Assembly: GCA_030151565.1 (NCBI GenBank)
Contig: JASLDM010000077.1
Span: 1 to 29,103 of the forward strand
From: Flavobacterium sp.
GTDB taxonomy: Bacteria; Bacteroidota; Bacteroidia; Flavobacteriales; Flavobacteriaceae
Direction: 5' to 3'
Length of the DNA stretch: 29,103 nucleotides
The notes below the pieces were generated by a model. It was not told the DNA's origin. It was given only the letters and a program-made list of their open reading frames with translations, and made no database searches. Of the stretch, positions 1 through 8,819 are shown in pieces (position 1 is the first letter of the stretch; each line of letters starts with the position of its first letter). Both the position numbers and the translations under genes were made by a program.

Positions 1-1133
1 GTGTCTAATCCAATTTTTGCAAATTCATCAATTACCCAACTTTCTATTTCGTCTTTGAATTCTTTCAACTCAACGTCGTCTTCATTTGAAAGATCAGCCA
101 CATCTCTCATAACGTCTAATTCATAGCCCGTAAGCATTCCTGCCAACTTAATATTCTGTCCTCCACGACCAATTGCTCTAGAAACCTCTTCAACGTTCAA
201 ATAAACGCTGGCTTTTTTAGTTTCTTCGTCCAATTTAATCATATTGATTTTTGCAGGAGACAATGCTCTTGTAATATATAATTGTGTGTTATTTGTGTAA
301 TTGATAACATCAATATTTTCATTTCCTAGTTCACGTACAATTCCGTGGATACGAGACCCCTTCATCCCAACACAAGCTCCAACTGGATCGATTCTATCAT
401 CATAAGAATCTACCGCCACTTTTGCTTTTTCACCTGGGATACGCACAACTTTCTTAATCATGATTAATCCGTCTGCCACTTCAGGAATTTCTTGTTCGAA
501 TAATTTCTCTAAAAACTTCTCCGAAGTTCTAGACATAATAATTTGAGGTTTATTACCTCTTAATTCCACATTCTCAATAATACCTCTTACGGTATCTCCT
601 TTTCTGAAAAAGTCAGATGGAATTTGTTTTTCCTTTGGCAAAACAATTTCATTTCCTTCATCATCTACCAAAATTACAGCTTTTGGTCGAACATGATGAA
701 TTTCTGCTGCATAAACTTCTCCAATCAAGTCTTTAAACTGCTTGTATAAGTTTGTATTATCGTGTTCGTGAATCTTAGAAATAAGGTTTTGACGTAAAGC
801 TAAAATTGCTCTACGACCTAGTTGAATCAATTTTACCTCTTCAGAAAAATCTTCTCCAACTTCAAAATCTGGCTCTATTTTACGAGCATCAGATAAAGAA
901 ATCTCAGAATTATCATCTTCAACCTCACCATCAGCTACTACAATACGATTTCTCCAGATCTCCATATCTCCTTTATCTGGATTAATAATAATATCAAAAT
1001 TATCATCAGATCCATATTTCTTCTTCAATGCATTTCTAAACACATCCTCCAAAATTGCCATTAATGTAACTCTGTCGATTGATTTATCGTCTTTGAAATC
1101 TGAAAATGATTCAATTAATGCAATATTCTCCAT
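1..1133 (-). CDS. nusA: Transcription elongation/termination factor NusA (3' end outside window)
   Basis: NusA binds RNA polymerase and nascent RNA and modulates pausing, intrinsic termination and antitermination. The 377 visible residues begin MENIALIESF and contain the N-terminal polymerase-binding domain (about 1-130), an S1 domain (about 136-203, with LPKEKQIPSDFFRKGD leading into it and IIMSRTS at its end), KH1 with GMKGSR at 256-261, and KH2 with AIGRGGQNIKLAG at 320-332. The reading frame is open to the left edge; only a short C-terminal tail should be missing, judging from the usual length of Bacteroidota NusA (about 410-420 residues, from memory). The gene follows rimP by 12 bp and is presumably cotranscribed with it. 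The rimP-nusA order is widely conserved, often with infB next. The family assignment is very secure. Confidence 0.97.
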   Translation of the reverse strand, partial: MENIALIESFSDFKDDKSIDRVTLMAILEDVFRNALKKKYGSDDNFDIIINPDKGDMEIWRNRIVVADGEVEDDNSEISLSDARKIEPDFEVGEDFSEEVKLIQLGRRAILALRQNLISKIHEHDNTNLYKQFKDLIGEVYAAEIHHVRPKAVILVDDEGNEIVLPKEKQIPSDFFRKGDTVRGIIENVELRGNKPQIIMSRTSEKFLEKLFEQEIPEVADGLIMIKKVVRIPGEKAKVAVDSYDDRIDPVGACVGMKGSRIHGIVRELGNENIDVINYTNNTQLYITRALSPAKINMIKLDEETKKASVYLNVEEVSRAIGRGGQNIKLAGMLTGYELDVMRDVADLSNEDDVELKEFKDEIESWVIDEFAKIGLD

Positions 1134-1145
1134 GCAGTATTCTTT

Positions 1146-1613
1146 TTAAAATGAAATTATAACAATAGCTTCTTTAATTTGTTCAAACGGTATTGCCTGT
1201 TTTTTTTCTACAGTAACTTTACCTTTCCCAACTGGCTTAGCTTCGCGTGCTTTCCATTCCAAATAAATGTTTGCATCATCTACTTCTACCAAGTTGGCTT
1301 CGTATTTATCTTGATCTACAGTTGTAACTTTTAACTTTCTACCAATATTTTTATTAAACTGTCTTGGTAATTTCAAAGGAGAAGTAGCACCTGCAGAGGC
1401 AACCTCTAAAGAAAAATCCTCTTCTTCACGATCCAAATTGTGCTCTACGATACGACTTACGTCGATACAATCTTGTAAAGTCACACCTTGATCACCGTCA
1501 ATAGTAATCATAATTTTATTATCCGAAGAGATGGTATAATCGATCAAAAAAAGCTCTGGATGCTCTACCATTGCTTGATTTATCAGTTCTTTTACTTTTT
1601 CTTTAAATGCCAT
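1146..1613 (-). CDS. rimP: Ribosome maturation factor RimP
   Basis: RimP (DUF150/YlxS family) assists maturation of the 30S ribosomal subunit in the cytoplasm. The protein from MAFKEKVKEL is 155 residues, the normal family length. It shows the N-terminal alpha/beta domain with the hallmark VTLQDCIDVSRIVEHNLDRE and SLEVASAGATSPLK segments, then the C-terminal SH3-like barrel ending in IPFEQIKEAIVII. An in-frame ATG at 1679 would add 22 residues, but that codon overlaps the -7 box and the extension reads through the leader hairpins, so the start at 1613 is chosen. The gene is first in the rimP-nusA operon. The leader carries a terminator-like hairpin (see separate entry), which suggests control of readthrough. 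Identity is secure. Confidence 0.95.
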   Translation of the reverse strand: MAFKEKVKELINQAMVEHPELFLIDYTISSDNKIMITIDGDQGVTLQDCIDVSRIVEHNLDREEEDFSLEVASAGATSPLKLPRQFNKNIGRKLKVTTVDQDKYEANLVEVDDANIYLEWKAREAKPVGKGKVTVEKKQAIPFEQIKEAIVIISF

Positions 1614-1620
1614 ATTTCTA

Positions 1621-1671
1621 TAAAAAGAGGGGACACCAGTCCCCTCATTATTTAATCGTTGTAATAAATAA
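1621..1671 (-). promoter_or_regulatory. rimP-nusA leader with terminator-like hairpin
   Basis: Two tandem hairpins lie in the short 5' leader of rimP. The promoter-distal one has a perfect 8-bp GC-rich stem (1627-1634 with 1639-1646, arms GAGGGGAC/GTCCCCTC, 4-nt loop) followed on the minus strand by TTTTTA, the layout of an intrinsic terminator, ending 7 nt before the rimP ATG. The promoter-proximal one is an A/T-only 7-bp stem (1648-1654 with 1665-1671). No T run follows the GC stem on the plus strand, so it is oriented for minus-strand transcripts. Seen directly; attenuation is an inference. It could instead stabilise the mRNA 5' end or mask the translation start. Confidence 0.6.
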
Positions 1672-1676
1672 CAGCG

Positions 1677-1684
1677 CAAATATA
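1677..1684 (-). promoter_or_regulatory. -7 box of the rimP-nusA promoter
   Basis: The minus strand reads TATATTTG, an exact match to the Bacteroidota TAnnTTTG element. No clear TTTG is found at the -33 distance. Transcription would start near 1670-1673, leaving a leader of about 58 nt before the rimP ATG at 1613. Confidence 0.6.
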
Positions 1685-1709
1685 CTATTTTTTTTATACA
1701 TTTAAAAGT

Positions 1710-1741
1710 TTTGTGTATTGATAATTATATTACTAACTTTA
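1710..1741 (+). promoter_or_regulatory. Candidate promoter of the universal stress protein gene
   Basis: TTTG at 1710-1713, a 20-bp spacer and TAACTTTA at 1734-1741, one base off the TAnnTTTG consensus. It would give a leader of about 40 nt. Weak but correctly placed. Confidence 0.35.
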
Positions 1742-1789
1742 TATTTTGACAGTTACCGCTAATTATATTCAACATTTATATCACTTTTT

Positions 1790-2614
1790 ATGAAAAAAAT
1801 TCTTGTCCCAACCGATTTTTCGGAACATGCTAACAATGCATTAAAAGCTGCTGCAAGCATCGCCAAAAAATGTGATTCGGAAATACTTTTGCTACATATC
1901 TTAGAATTACCGCAACAAGGCAGTGATTCAATTAATACAGGTACAGAGATACCAGAGGTGATGTTTTTTAAAAATGCAGCTGAGAACCGTTTAATTCAGC
2001 TTGCTTCTTCGCCAATTTTACAAGGATTACGCGTGTCGACTGTTTTAAAGTTAGACCGAACGTCTTTAGGAGTAACCAAAAGTGCTGAAGCAAACGATGC
2101 CGATTTGATAGTTATGGGATCACATGGCGCTAGTGGCTTCAAAGAGCTGTTTATTGGATCTAACACTGAAAAAGTGGTACGCACGTCACAAGTGCCAGTC
2201 CTCGTAATTAAAGAAGAGATTGAAGACTTTAAAATCAATGATTTTATTTTCGCTTCTGACTTTAGCGAAGGAATGAAACAACCTTTCTTAAAGGTTCAGA
2301 AATTCAGCAAAATATTTGGAGCTAAACTCCACTTACTAATGGTAAATACACCAAATAACTTTAAAGCAACACATGTTGCTGAAGAAATGCTGAATAATTT
2401 TTTGAGCGATGTTACAGATAAAGATTATGTTTTAGACACCTACAATGACCTCACTATTGAAAAAGGAATCCTAAACTTCTCTGACAAAATAAATGCTGAT
2501 CTAATCGGAATAAGCACTCACGGAAGAAAAGGTCTTGCCCATTTCTTTAACGGAAGTATCAGTGAAGACTTAGTCAATCACTCCAAAAAATCAGTGATGA
2601 CATTCAAAATATAA
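1790..2614 (+). CDS. Universal stress protein, tandem UspA domains
   Basis: A cytoplasmic protein of 274 residues made of two UspA domains in tandem (about 1-142 and 150-274). The first carries the ATP-binding signature G-x2-G-x9-G-S (G110, G113, G123, S124; VMGSHGASGF). The second keeps H244-G245-x9-G255-S256 but has serine at the first glycine position (S242), so its nucleotide binding may be weakened. Family members respond to starvation and other stresses, and many bind ATP; the specific role here cannot be told. The gene stands alone, divergent from rimP and convergent with the nuo operon, with a shared terminator downstream. The start at MKKILVPTDF is typical of the family. Confidence 0.9.
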   Translation: MKKILVPTDFSEHANNALKAAASIAKKCDSEILLLHILELPQQGSDSINTGTEIPEVMFFKNAAENRLIQLASSPILQGLRVSTVLKLDRTSLGVTKSAEANDADLIVMGSHGASGFKELFIGSNTEKVVRTSQVPVLVIKEEIEDFKINDFIFASDFSEGMKQPFLKVQKFSKIFGAKLHLLMVNTPNNFKATHVAEEMLNNFLSDVTDKDYVLDTYNDLTIEKGILNFSDKINADLIGISTHGRKGLAHFFNGSISEDLVNHSKKSVMTFKI

Positions 2615-2620
2615 TTCAAT

Positions 2621-2654
2621 AAAAAAGAGGAACATAAAAATGTTCCTCTTTTTT
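2621..2654. terminator. Bidirectional terminator between usp and nuoN
   Basis: A 14-bp inverted repeat (2621-2634 with 2641-2654, core AGAGGAACA/TGTTCCTCT) with a 6-nt loop. T runs lie at the 3' side on both strands, so it serves both the plus-strand stress gene and the minus-strand nuo operon. Confidence 0.9.
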
Positions 2655-2677
2655 TATCTTTAATTGATCCTTAATTA

Positions 2678-4051
2678 TTAAAACAAATCCAATAATACAG
2701 ATGGGAAAATTCCCATTACAATATTTATAACAACTGCAGTTAAACCTACAATCTTATAAAGAACAGGAATTTGAACCTCATTCGACGCTTCATCCAGTTC
2801 TTTAGTATACATTGCCAATATCACTTTCAGATAATAATAAACACTTATAATTGAATTTATCACTCCGAAAATAACTAACGTTAAAAAACCTTTATCTAAA
2901 GCCTGACTGAACAAAAAGAATTTACCAAAGAAACCAGCAAAAATTGGAATTCCCCCCATAGACAACAGTGCGATCGAAAGTATTACCGCCATCACTGGAT
3001 TTGATTTTCCGAGCCCATTAAAATTTAAGATAAGTTCATCTGATTTATTTTTGGTCACACTAATTACTACAGAAAACGCTGCAATACCTGCAATTGAATA
3101 TGCTGCCGCATAATAAAACAAGCTTGCTTCACTCCCTGCTAAATTCACCAAAGCCATCATCATAAAGCCAGCATGTGATATTCCCGAATAAGCCAATAAT
3201 CGCTTAATATTATCTTGACGTAATGCCATTATATTCCCTACAGTCATTGTAGCAATTGCAATAATTACCAACACAGAGGTATAGACCGCTGGCATGGTAT
3301 ACGTTAATGCTACACTTAATTTAAACAAAGTTGCTACCGCTACAACCTTAGCCAAAGTACTCATTAAAGCGGTAGTTAAACTCGGTGCTCCTTGATAAAC
3401 ATCGGGTGCCCAAAAATGAAAAGGAACTGCTGCAATTTTAAACAACATACCAATAACCATCATCAAAACACCTAACTGATACCAACCTGGAATACCACCA
3501 TTTACAGCCATTTTAAAAATAACTCCCAAATCAAAAGATGCAGTTGCTCCATATATTAAAGCTATTCCAAAAAGCACAATCCCAGAAGCAAATGAACCTA
3601 ATAAGAAATATTTCATTCCTGCCTCATTACTCTTGATGTTTTTACGATCACTACCAGCTAAAATATATAAAGATATAGACAAGATTTCTAGTCCTAAGAA
3701 AAACATCGCCATATTTCCAAAGCTCACCATGGAAACAGCTCCCATCAAAAGAAACAACTTTAAAGAAACATAGTCAGATATCTTAGTATATTCTTTTTGA
3801 TAAAAATCTCCACTCAGCGCCACCAAAAACGTTGTCAATACAATAAACAACGCTGAAAACATAGTTGAAAATGTATTTACGATAATCATATTGTTGAAAA
3901 ATGCTTCTTCAACACCTAAATTCGTCAATGATAATCCAAGGATGGCTAACAAGCCAATCACCGTCATAGGAACTATTAATTTACGCAAATTAATAATTTC
4001 AGCGATGAGTACTAAAACCGCTAACCCTCCAATTGCTATTAATGTATTCAT
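2678..4051 (-). CDS. nuoN: NADH-quinone oxidoreductase subunit N
   Basis: An antiporter-like membrane subunit of respiratory complex I, one of three homologous proton-translocating subunits. It is 457 residues, almost entirely hydrophobic, with about 13-14 predicted membrane helices. Characteristic charged residues inside helices are visible: E122 in FFLGLEILSISLYIL and K205 in FKIAAVPFHFWAPDVYQGAP, the family hallmark; further lysines follow in STLAKVV. It is the last gene of the nuo operon, 51 bp after nuoM, and is followed by the two-way terminator. Distinguished from NuoM and NuoL by the FHFWAPDVYQGAP signature and by gene order. Confidence 0.96.
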   Translation of the reverse strand: MNTLIAIGGLAVLVLIAEIINLRKLIVPMTVIGLLAILGLSLTNLGVEEAFFNNMIIVNTFSTMFSALFIVLTTFLVALSGDFYQKEYTKISDYVSLKLFLLMGAVSMVSFGNMAMFFLGLEILSISLYILAGSDRKNIKSNEAGMKYFLLGSFASGIVLFGIALIYGATASFDLGVIFKMAVNGGIPGWYQLGVLMMVIGMLFKIAAVPFHFWAPDVYQGAPSLTTALMSTLAKVVAVATLFKLSVALTYTMPAVYTSVLVIIAIATMTVGNIMALRQDNIKRLLAYSGISHAGFMMMALVNLAGSEASLFYYAAAYSIAGIAAFSVVISVTKNKSDELILNFNGLGKSNPVMAVILSIALLSMGGIPIFAGFFGKFFLFSQALDKGFLTLVIFGVINSIISVYYYLKVILAMYTKELDEASNEVQIPVLYKIVGLTAVVINIVMGIFPSVLLDLF

Positions 4052-4102
4052 TTGTATTATTTTGGATTTATGATAATCGGTCGAACCGAATCCATCTTAT
4101 AG

Positions 4103-5533
4103 TTACTTAATGTATGAAATAATTTCAACTAAACTTGGGGTAATTAAATCAGTTATTGGTTTTGGGAAAATACCCAAAAACAGAACCACTAAAACTAAAA
4201 TCCCTAAAACTAGCCCTTCTACTCTAGTTACTTCTGCAAAAGGTTTTGCATTTGTTTCACCTAACATCGCTTTCTGAAACATTCTAAGCATGTAAAAAGC
4301 CCCAAAAATAATGGTAGACCCTCCAATAATTGCATACCAAATGTTAACTTGAGAAAGACCAAAAAGTAAAGAAAACTCTCCGATAAAACTAAAAGTTCCT
4401 GGTAAACCAATTGAGGCAAACATCAGAATCATAAAGAAAGAGGCAAACTTAACCGCTTGTTGGCGAATTCCACCCATTTCACCTATCATACGCGTTTGAT
4501 ATCTTCTGAAAATGATCTCCGCTACGAAAAATAATCCTACAATCACAAATCCGTGAGCAAGCATTTGATAAACAGCTCCACGAAGCCCATCTAGCGTCAA
4601 AGAATAAGTACCTGCAGCAATAAGTCCAACGTGAGCTAAAGAAGAATATGCAAAAAATCGTTTAATATTTGCTTGTTTTAAAGCTACAATAGACCCATAA
4701 ACAACCCCTATTAAACTTAATATAATTACTGTAGACATCAATTCTTTTGCAGCTGTAGGTGCAATTGGCAATTGCCAACGAATTATAGAATACAATCCCA
4801 TTTTTAGCATAATTCCAGACAACAACATAGTTCCCACTGTTGGAGCTTTCTCATAAGTAGAAGCCTGCCAAGTATGAAATGGAAAAATAGGAATCTTAAT
4901 AGCGTATGCTAAAAAGAACGCTAAGAAAATCCAATATTGCTCTCTAGCTGTAAGTGACAAATTGTATAAATCTTTTAGCATAAAACTTCCCGCCTTTTGA
5001 TATAAATAAATAAAGGCTACAAGCATAAAAAGTGACCCTGCAAAAGTGTAAATAAAGAATTTAAGGATTGCCTTTTTACGTGCTTCTAAGCTGTCATTAC
5101 CCCAAAGAAGTGCTATAAAATAAATTGGGATTAAAGATAACTCCCAAAAAATATAATACAAAAAACCATCTGAAGCCAAGAATGTACCTGTCATCGCAAA
5201 TGACATAAACAATACTAATCCATAAAAAGAATTTACTTTTTTAATCTCGCTCCCAAAAGAAGACAAAACAATTAATGGAGTTAAAGCCGTGGTTAATAAA
5301 ACCAAGGCCAAGGCCAAACCATCCGCTTTAAGTGCAAAATAAATATTTGGATTGCGCATCCATTGCACTACAAAACTAGCATCAACACCTTGATTATGCT
5401 GACATATTATAACAATGGTTTCTACAAAGGCAGCGATTCCGACAACTAACGCTACTTTTGCTGCTGATTTTCCAGCAAAGTAAGTAGCTAATGCTCCCAC
5501 TAATAACGTTATTAAAAGTATAGTTACGTTCAT
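4103..5533 (-). CDS. nuoM: NADH-quinone oxidoreductase subunit M
   Basis: Second antiporter-like proton channel subunit of complex I in the inner membrane. It has 476 residues, close to the family norm. The conserved membrane charges are E131 in FWELSLIPIYFI, K213 in AIKIPIFPFHTWQASTYEKAP and K244 in SGIMLKMGLYSIIRW, all classical NuoM motifs. It starts 9 bp after the end of nuoL and lies upstream of nuoN in the same operon. Confidence 0.97.
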   Translation of the reverse strand: MNVTILLITLLVGALATYFAGKSAAKVALVVGIAAFVETIVIICQHNQGVDASFVVQWMRNPNIYFALKADGLALALVLLTTALTPLIVLSSFGSEIKKVNSFYGLVLFMSFAMTGTFLASDGFLYYIFWELSLIPIYFIALLWGNDSLEARKKAILKFFIYTFAGSLFMLVAFIYLYQKAGSFMLKDLYNLSLTAREQYWIFLAFFLAYAIKIPIFPFHTWQASTYEKAPTVGTMLLSGIMLKMGLYSIIRWQLPIAPTAAKELMSTVIILSLIGVVYGSIVALKQANIKRFFAYSSLAHVGLIAAGTYSLTLDGLRGAVYQMLAHGFVIVGLFFVAEIIFRRYQTRMIGEMGGIRQQAVKFASFFMILMFASIGLPGTFSFIGEFSLLFGLSQVNIWYAIIGGSTIIFGAFYMLRMFQKAMLGETNAKPFAEVTRVEGLVLGILVLVVLFLGIFPKPITDLITPSLVEIISYIK

Positions 5534-5542
5534 TTTTCTAAA

Positions 5543-7429
5543 TTAACTAGCAATGAATAAATAAAATATTAATGCACAGATTCCAAATACGAAAGCAAAA
5601 AGGTATAATCCAATATTTCCGTTCTGTGCTTTTTTCCCTTGAAGTGATAAAGTATCAGCAATTTTTGCCAAGCTAAAGATAATCTCTGACAAAAACACTT
5701 CTACAAAGTTTCTAAAGAAAGTTGCCAACCCATATAATGGTTTTACAAAAGCTTTCATATAAAATTCATCGATGTAATACTTATTATATAGCACTTTGTG
5801 GAATCCTGTAATCTCAGTATCTACTGGAGGAACTTCTCCTTTTTTAATATACTTAACATAAGCAATACCGATTCCGATTAATGCACCTGCAATTGCTAAA
5901 GCCATTAATACATACTCCGTCATACCAAATGCATGTGGATGAGCAACCGCAGAATTTGAAATTACGGGTTGCAAATAATTATTCAACCAACTCGCTCCCG
6001 GTAAACTTATTGCTCCGCCAACCACAGATAAAGCACCCAATACTATTAAAGGTATTGTCATTGCAGATGGACTTTCATGTAAATGATTTTTTTGCTCTTG
6101 TGTACCTCTAAACTCTTTAAAAAAAGTTAGATATAACAAACGAAACATATAAAAAGCAGTCATAACTGAAGCCAAAGCAGCGATGATCCATAATAACGTA
6201 TTTTCATGGAAAGCTACCATTAAGATTTCATCTTTAGAGAAGAAACCAGAAAAAGGAGGAATTCCTGAAATGGCTAAAGTTGCTAATAAAAAAGTAACAT
6301 AAGTAACTGTCATAAATTTACGCAATCCACCCATTCTTCGCATATCTTGTTCGCCTCCCATTGCATGAATCACTGATCCAGATCCCAAGAACAAACACGC
6401 TTTAAAGAATGCATGAGTAATTACGTGAAAAACAGCAATCTCATAAGCACCAAAACCTATAGCCATAAACATAAGTCCCAACTGAGAAACTGTTGAATAA
6501 GCTAAGACCTTTTTAATATCATTCTGAACCAAACCTATTGTAGCAGCAAATAACGAAGTTACAGCCCCGATAATAGCAATGATATTCTGAACCTGAGGAG
6601 TTAAATCAAAAACAAAATTTAGACGAGTAATCATAAAAATTCCAGCAGTCACCATTGTAGCAGCGTGAATCAAAGCCGAAACAGGCGTTGGTCCAGCCAT
6701 TGCATCAGGCAACCAAGTATATAACGGGATCTGAGCACTCTTACCAGCTGCTCCAATAAAAAGCGCTAAAGTAGCCCAACCTAACCACATATTTATTTGA
6801 TGATTCGTCCCTTGCATCAGAGCCTCCTTTATTGTCATATAATCCAATGTATTAAATAAGAAAGCTAAAATAAAAACCCCAACTAGGAAACCTAAATCTC
6901 CTATGCGGTTCATGATAAATGCCTTCTTCGCTGCATCGTTATAAGATTGATTTTTATGCCAAAATCCAATAAGCAAGTAAGAACAAAGTCCAACACCTTC
7001 CCATCCAATAAACATCATCAACAAGTTACTTCCCATAACCAACATGATCATAAAGAAAATAAACAAATTTAAATAAGCGAAGAACTTAGCATAGTTCTCA
7101 TCACCTTTCATATAGCTTGTCGAATATAAATGAATCAATGTTCCAATCCCCGTCACAAATAGAAGCCACAGAATAGAAAGTTGATCTAATAAAAAGCCAA
7201 AAGAAATATTAAAATTCTCAAGTGCCATCCAATCGAATAAAGCAACTTGAATTGCTTCTCCAGAAGCGTTAACTTGAAAAAAGGCAACAACACTTAGAAC
7301 AAAAGAAACCAAAACAGCTACAGTTGCTAAAACTCCTGAACCAGCACCTAATTTCTTTCCAAAGAAAATATTAACCAAAGAGCCCAATAACGGGACTACT
7401 AATAAAAGTAAAATTACGTTTGTATCCAT
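5543..7429 (-). CDS. nuoL: NADH-quinone oxidoreductase subunit L
   Basis: The distal antiporter-like subunit of complex I. It is 628 residues: a proton-channel core, then a C-terminal extension (about 510-628) containing the polar KYYIDEFYMKAFVKPLYGL segment that in known structures leads to the long lateral helix, and a last membrane anchor. Key residues are present: E144 in IGWEGVGLCSYLLIGFW, K230 in GAAGKSAQIPLYTWLPDAM, and the PTPVSALIHAATMVTAG helix. E144 and K230 match E. coli numbering almost exactly. It sits 6 bp after nuoK and 9 bp before nuoM. Confidence 0.97.
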   Translation of the reverse strand: MDTNVILLLLVVPLLGSLVNIFFGKKLGAGSGVLATVAVLVSFVLSVVAFFQVNASGEAIQVALFDWMALENFNISFGFLLDQLSILWLLFVTGIGTLIHLYSTSYMKGDENYAKFFAYLNLFIFFMIMLVMGSNLLMMFIGWEGVGLCSYLLIGFWHKNQSYNDAAKKAFIMNRIGDLGFLVGVFILAFLFNTLDYMTIKEALMQGTNHQINMWLGWATLALFIGAAGKSAQIPLYTWLPDAMAGPTPVSALIHAATMVTAGIFMITRLNFVFDLTPQVQNIIAIIGAVTSLFAATIGLVQNDIKKVLAYSTVSQLGLMFMAIGFGAYEIAVFHVITHAFFKACLFLGSGSVIHAMGGEQDMRRMGGLRKFMTVTYVTFLLATLAISGIPPFSGFFSKDEILMVAFHENTLLWIIAALASVMTAFYMFRLLYLTFFKEFRGTQEQKNHLHESPSAMTIPLIVLGALSVVGGAISLPGASWLNNYLQPVISNSAVAHPHAFGMTEYVLMALAIAGALIGIGIAYVKYIKKGEVPPVDTEITGFHKVLYNKYYIDEFYMKAFVKPLYGLATFFRNFVEVFLSEIIFSLAKIADTLSLQGKKAQNGNIGLYLFAFVFGICALIFYLFIAS

Positions 7430-7435
7430 TAGGAA

Positions 7436-7756
7436 TTATCCTTTTAAGTTTTTTAATTTATCAATATCAATCGACCCAATATTTCTGTATATCGCAACTA
7501 AAATTGCCAAACCAACCGCTACTTCAGCCGCAGCAACAGCCATTGTAAAAAACACAAAAACCTGTCCTTGTGCATCTTGATGATAAGTAGAAAAAGCAAC
7601 CAACAACATATTTGCTGCATTCAGCATTATCTCAATACACATGAACATGATGATCGCATTTCTTCTGTAAAGAATTCCAAAAATTCCGATACAAAACAAT
7701 ATAATCGCTAAATAGATATACGATTCAATGCCTATTATTTCTAATACGTTTTCCAT
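7436..7756 (-). CDS. nuoK: NADH-quinone oxidoreductase subunit K
   Basis: Small membrane subunit of complex I that forms part of the fourth proton pathway next to NuoJ. It has 106 residues and three predicted membrane helices. The two essential intramembrane glutamates of the family are present, E42 (MFMCIEIMLNAANML) and E78 (AVAAAEVAVGLAI). It lies 1 bp after nuoJ and 6 bp before nuoL, so it is translated within the tight membrane-arm block of the operon. Confidence 0.97.
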   Translation of the reverse strand: MENVLEIIGIESYIYLAIILFCIGIFGILYRRNAIIMFMCIEIMLNAANMLLVAFSTYHQDAQGQVFVFFTMAVAAAEVAVGLAILVAIYRNIGSIDIDKLKNLKG

Positions 7757-7757
7757 A

Positions 7758-8267
7758 TTAAGCTTCTTTATTATCTTTTTTAGAAATTAATACTGCTCCA
7801 ATCATCGACAATAACAATAAAATTGCGACCATCTCAAATGGAACCACATACTCATCTAACAATATTTTTCCTAAAACTTCAACAGATTGAAAATCCTCTC
7901 CGATTGCAGTATAACTCAATTCATATGCTTGAGTAGCACGCATCGCTGTTGTTAGCAATAAAACACCAACCAAACAAAATGCTATCGTAGCAACCAACTT
8001 AGTTACTAATGGTTTTTGGATTTCGTGACTTACATTTAAATTCATCAACATAATTGTGAATAAAATCAAAATCATAATAGCTCCTGAATAAACCATAATA
8101 TGCACCATTCCTAAGAATTGAGCATTAAGTAAAATGTAATGTCCAGCAATGGAGAAAAAACTCACTACTAACCAAATAGCACTATGTATAGGATTCTTAC
8201 TTAAAATGGTTAAAGCTGCACTTCCGATTGTAATAGTCGAAAGAATATAAAATAGAATTTCTATCAT
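7758..8267 (-). CDS. nuoJ: NADH-quinone oxidoreductase subunit J
   Basis: Membrane subunit of complex I, 169 residues with five predicted helices. The NPIHSAIWLVVSFFSIAGHY region and the MVYSGAIMILILFTIML helix, which bears the conserved tyrosine next to a pi-bulge in known structures, identify it. The C-terminus VAILLLLSMIGAVLISKKD is also typical. It starts 2 bp after nuoI and ends 1 bp before nuoK. Confidence 0.96.
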   Translation of the reverse strand: MIEILFYILSTITIGSAALTILSKNPIHSAIWLVVSFFSIAGHYILLNAQFLGMVHIMVYSGAIMILILFTIMLMNLNVSHEIQKPLVTKLVATIAFCLVGVLLLTTAMRATQAYELSYTAIGEDFQSVEVLGKILLDEYVVPFEMVAILLLLSMIGAVLISKKDNKEA

Positions 8268-8269
8268 AA

Positions 8270-8812
8270 TTAAGCTTGATTCTGTTTAGTATTTTGGATG
8301 GCCATTTCAAGTGGCATCACTAATTTTTCTTTTCCAAAAATAAAACTCTCACGAGTAAAATTTGATTGTGCAAAAACCTTCGATTTCGTTAAGTAAATTG
8401 CTTGTTTTGGACAAGCCTCTTCGCAAAGTCCACAAAAAATACATCGCAACATATTAATCTCATATATTTCAGCGTATTTTTCTTCTCGATATAAATGCTT
8501 TTCATCTGGTTTACGCTCTGCCGCAACCATTGAAATTGCTTCTGCAGGACAAGACAACGCACACAAACCACACGCTGTACAACGCTCTCTACCTTCATCA
8601 TCACGCATCAACATATGCTGCCCGCGATAAACATCACTTACTGGACGAGTTTGTTCCGGATAACGAATAGTTACTTTTTTCTTAAACATATGTTTTAAAG
8701 TAACAAGCATTCCTTTGATTATAGCTACGAGATAAATACTCTCGACCCAAGTAAGCTTCTTATTCGAAACTTGTTTTTTTCTTCCTGAAAATGAATACGT
8801 ATCTAAAGACAT
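8270..8812 (-). CDS. nuoI: NADH-quinone oxidoreductase subunit I (two 4Fe-4S clusters)
   Basis: Ferredoxin-like subunit of the complex I connecting module that carries clusters N6a and N6b between the peripheral arm and NuoB. It has 180 residues. The two 8Fe-ferredoxin motifs are complete: C78, C81, C84, C88 (CTACGLCALSCP) and C124, C127, C130, C134 (CIFCGLCEEACP). The N-terminus has the usual amphipathic membrane-associated helix (WVESIYLVAIIKGMLVTLKH). It lies 7 bp after nuoH and 2 bp before nuoJ. Confidence 0.97.
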   Translation of the reverse strand: MSLDTYSFSGRKKQVSNKKLTWVESIYLVAIIKGMLVTLKHMFKKKVTIRYPEQTRPVSDVYRGQHMLMRDDEGRERCTACGLCALSCPAEAISMVAAERKPDEKHLYREEKYAEIYEINMLRCIFCGLCEEACPKQAIYLTKSKVFAQSNFTRESFIFGKEKLVMPLEMAIQNTKQNQA

Positions 8813-8819
8813 GTTTAAA

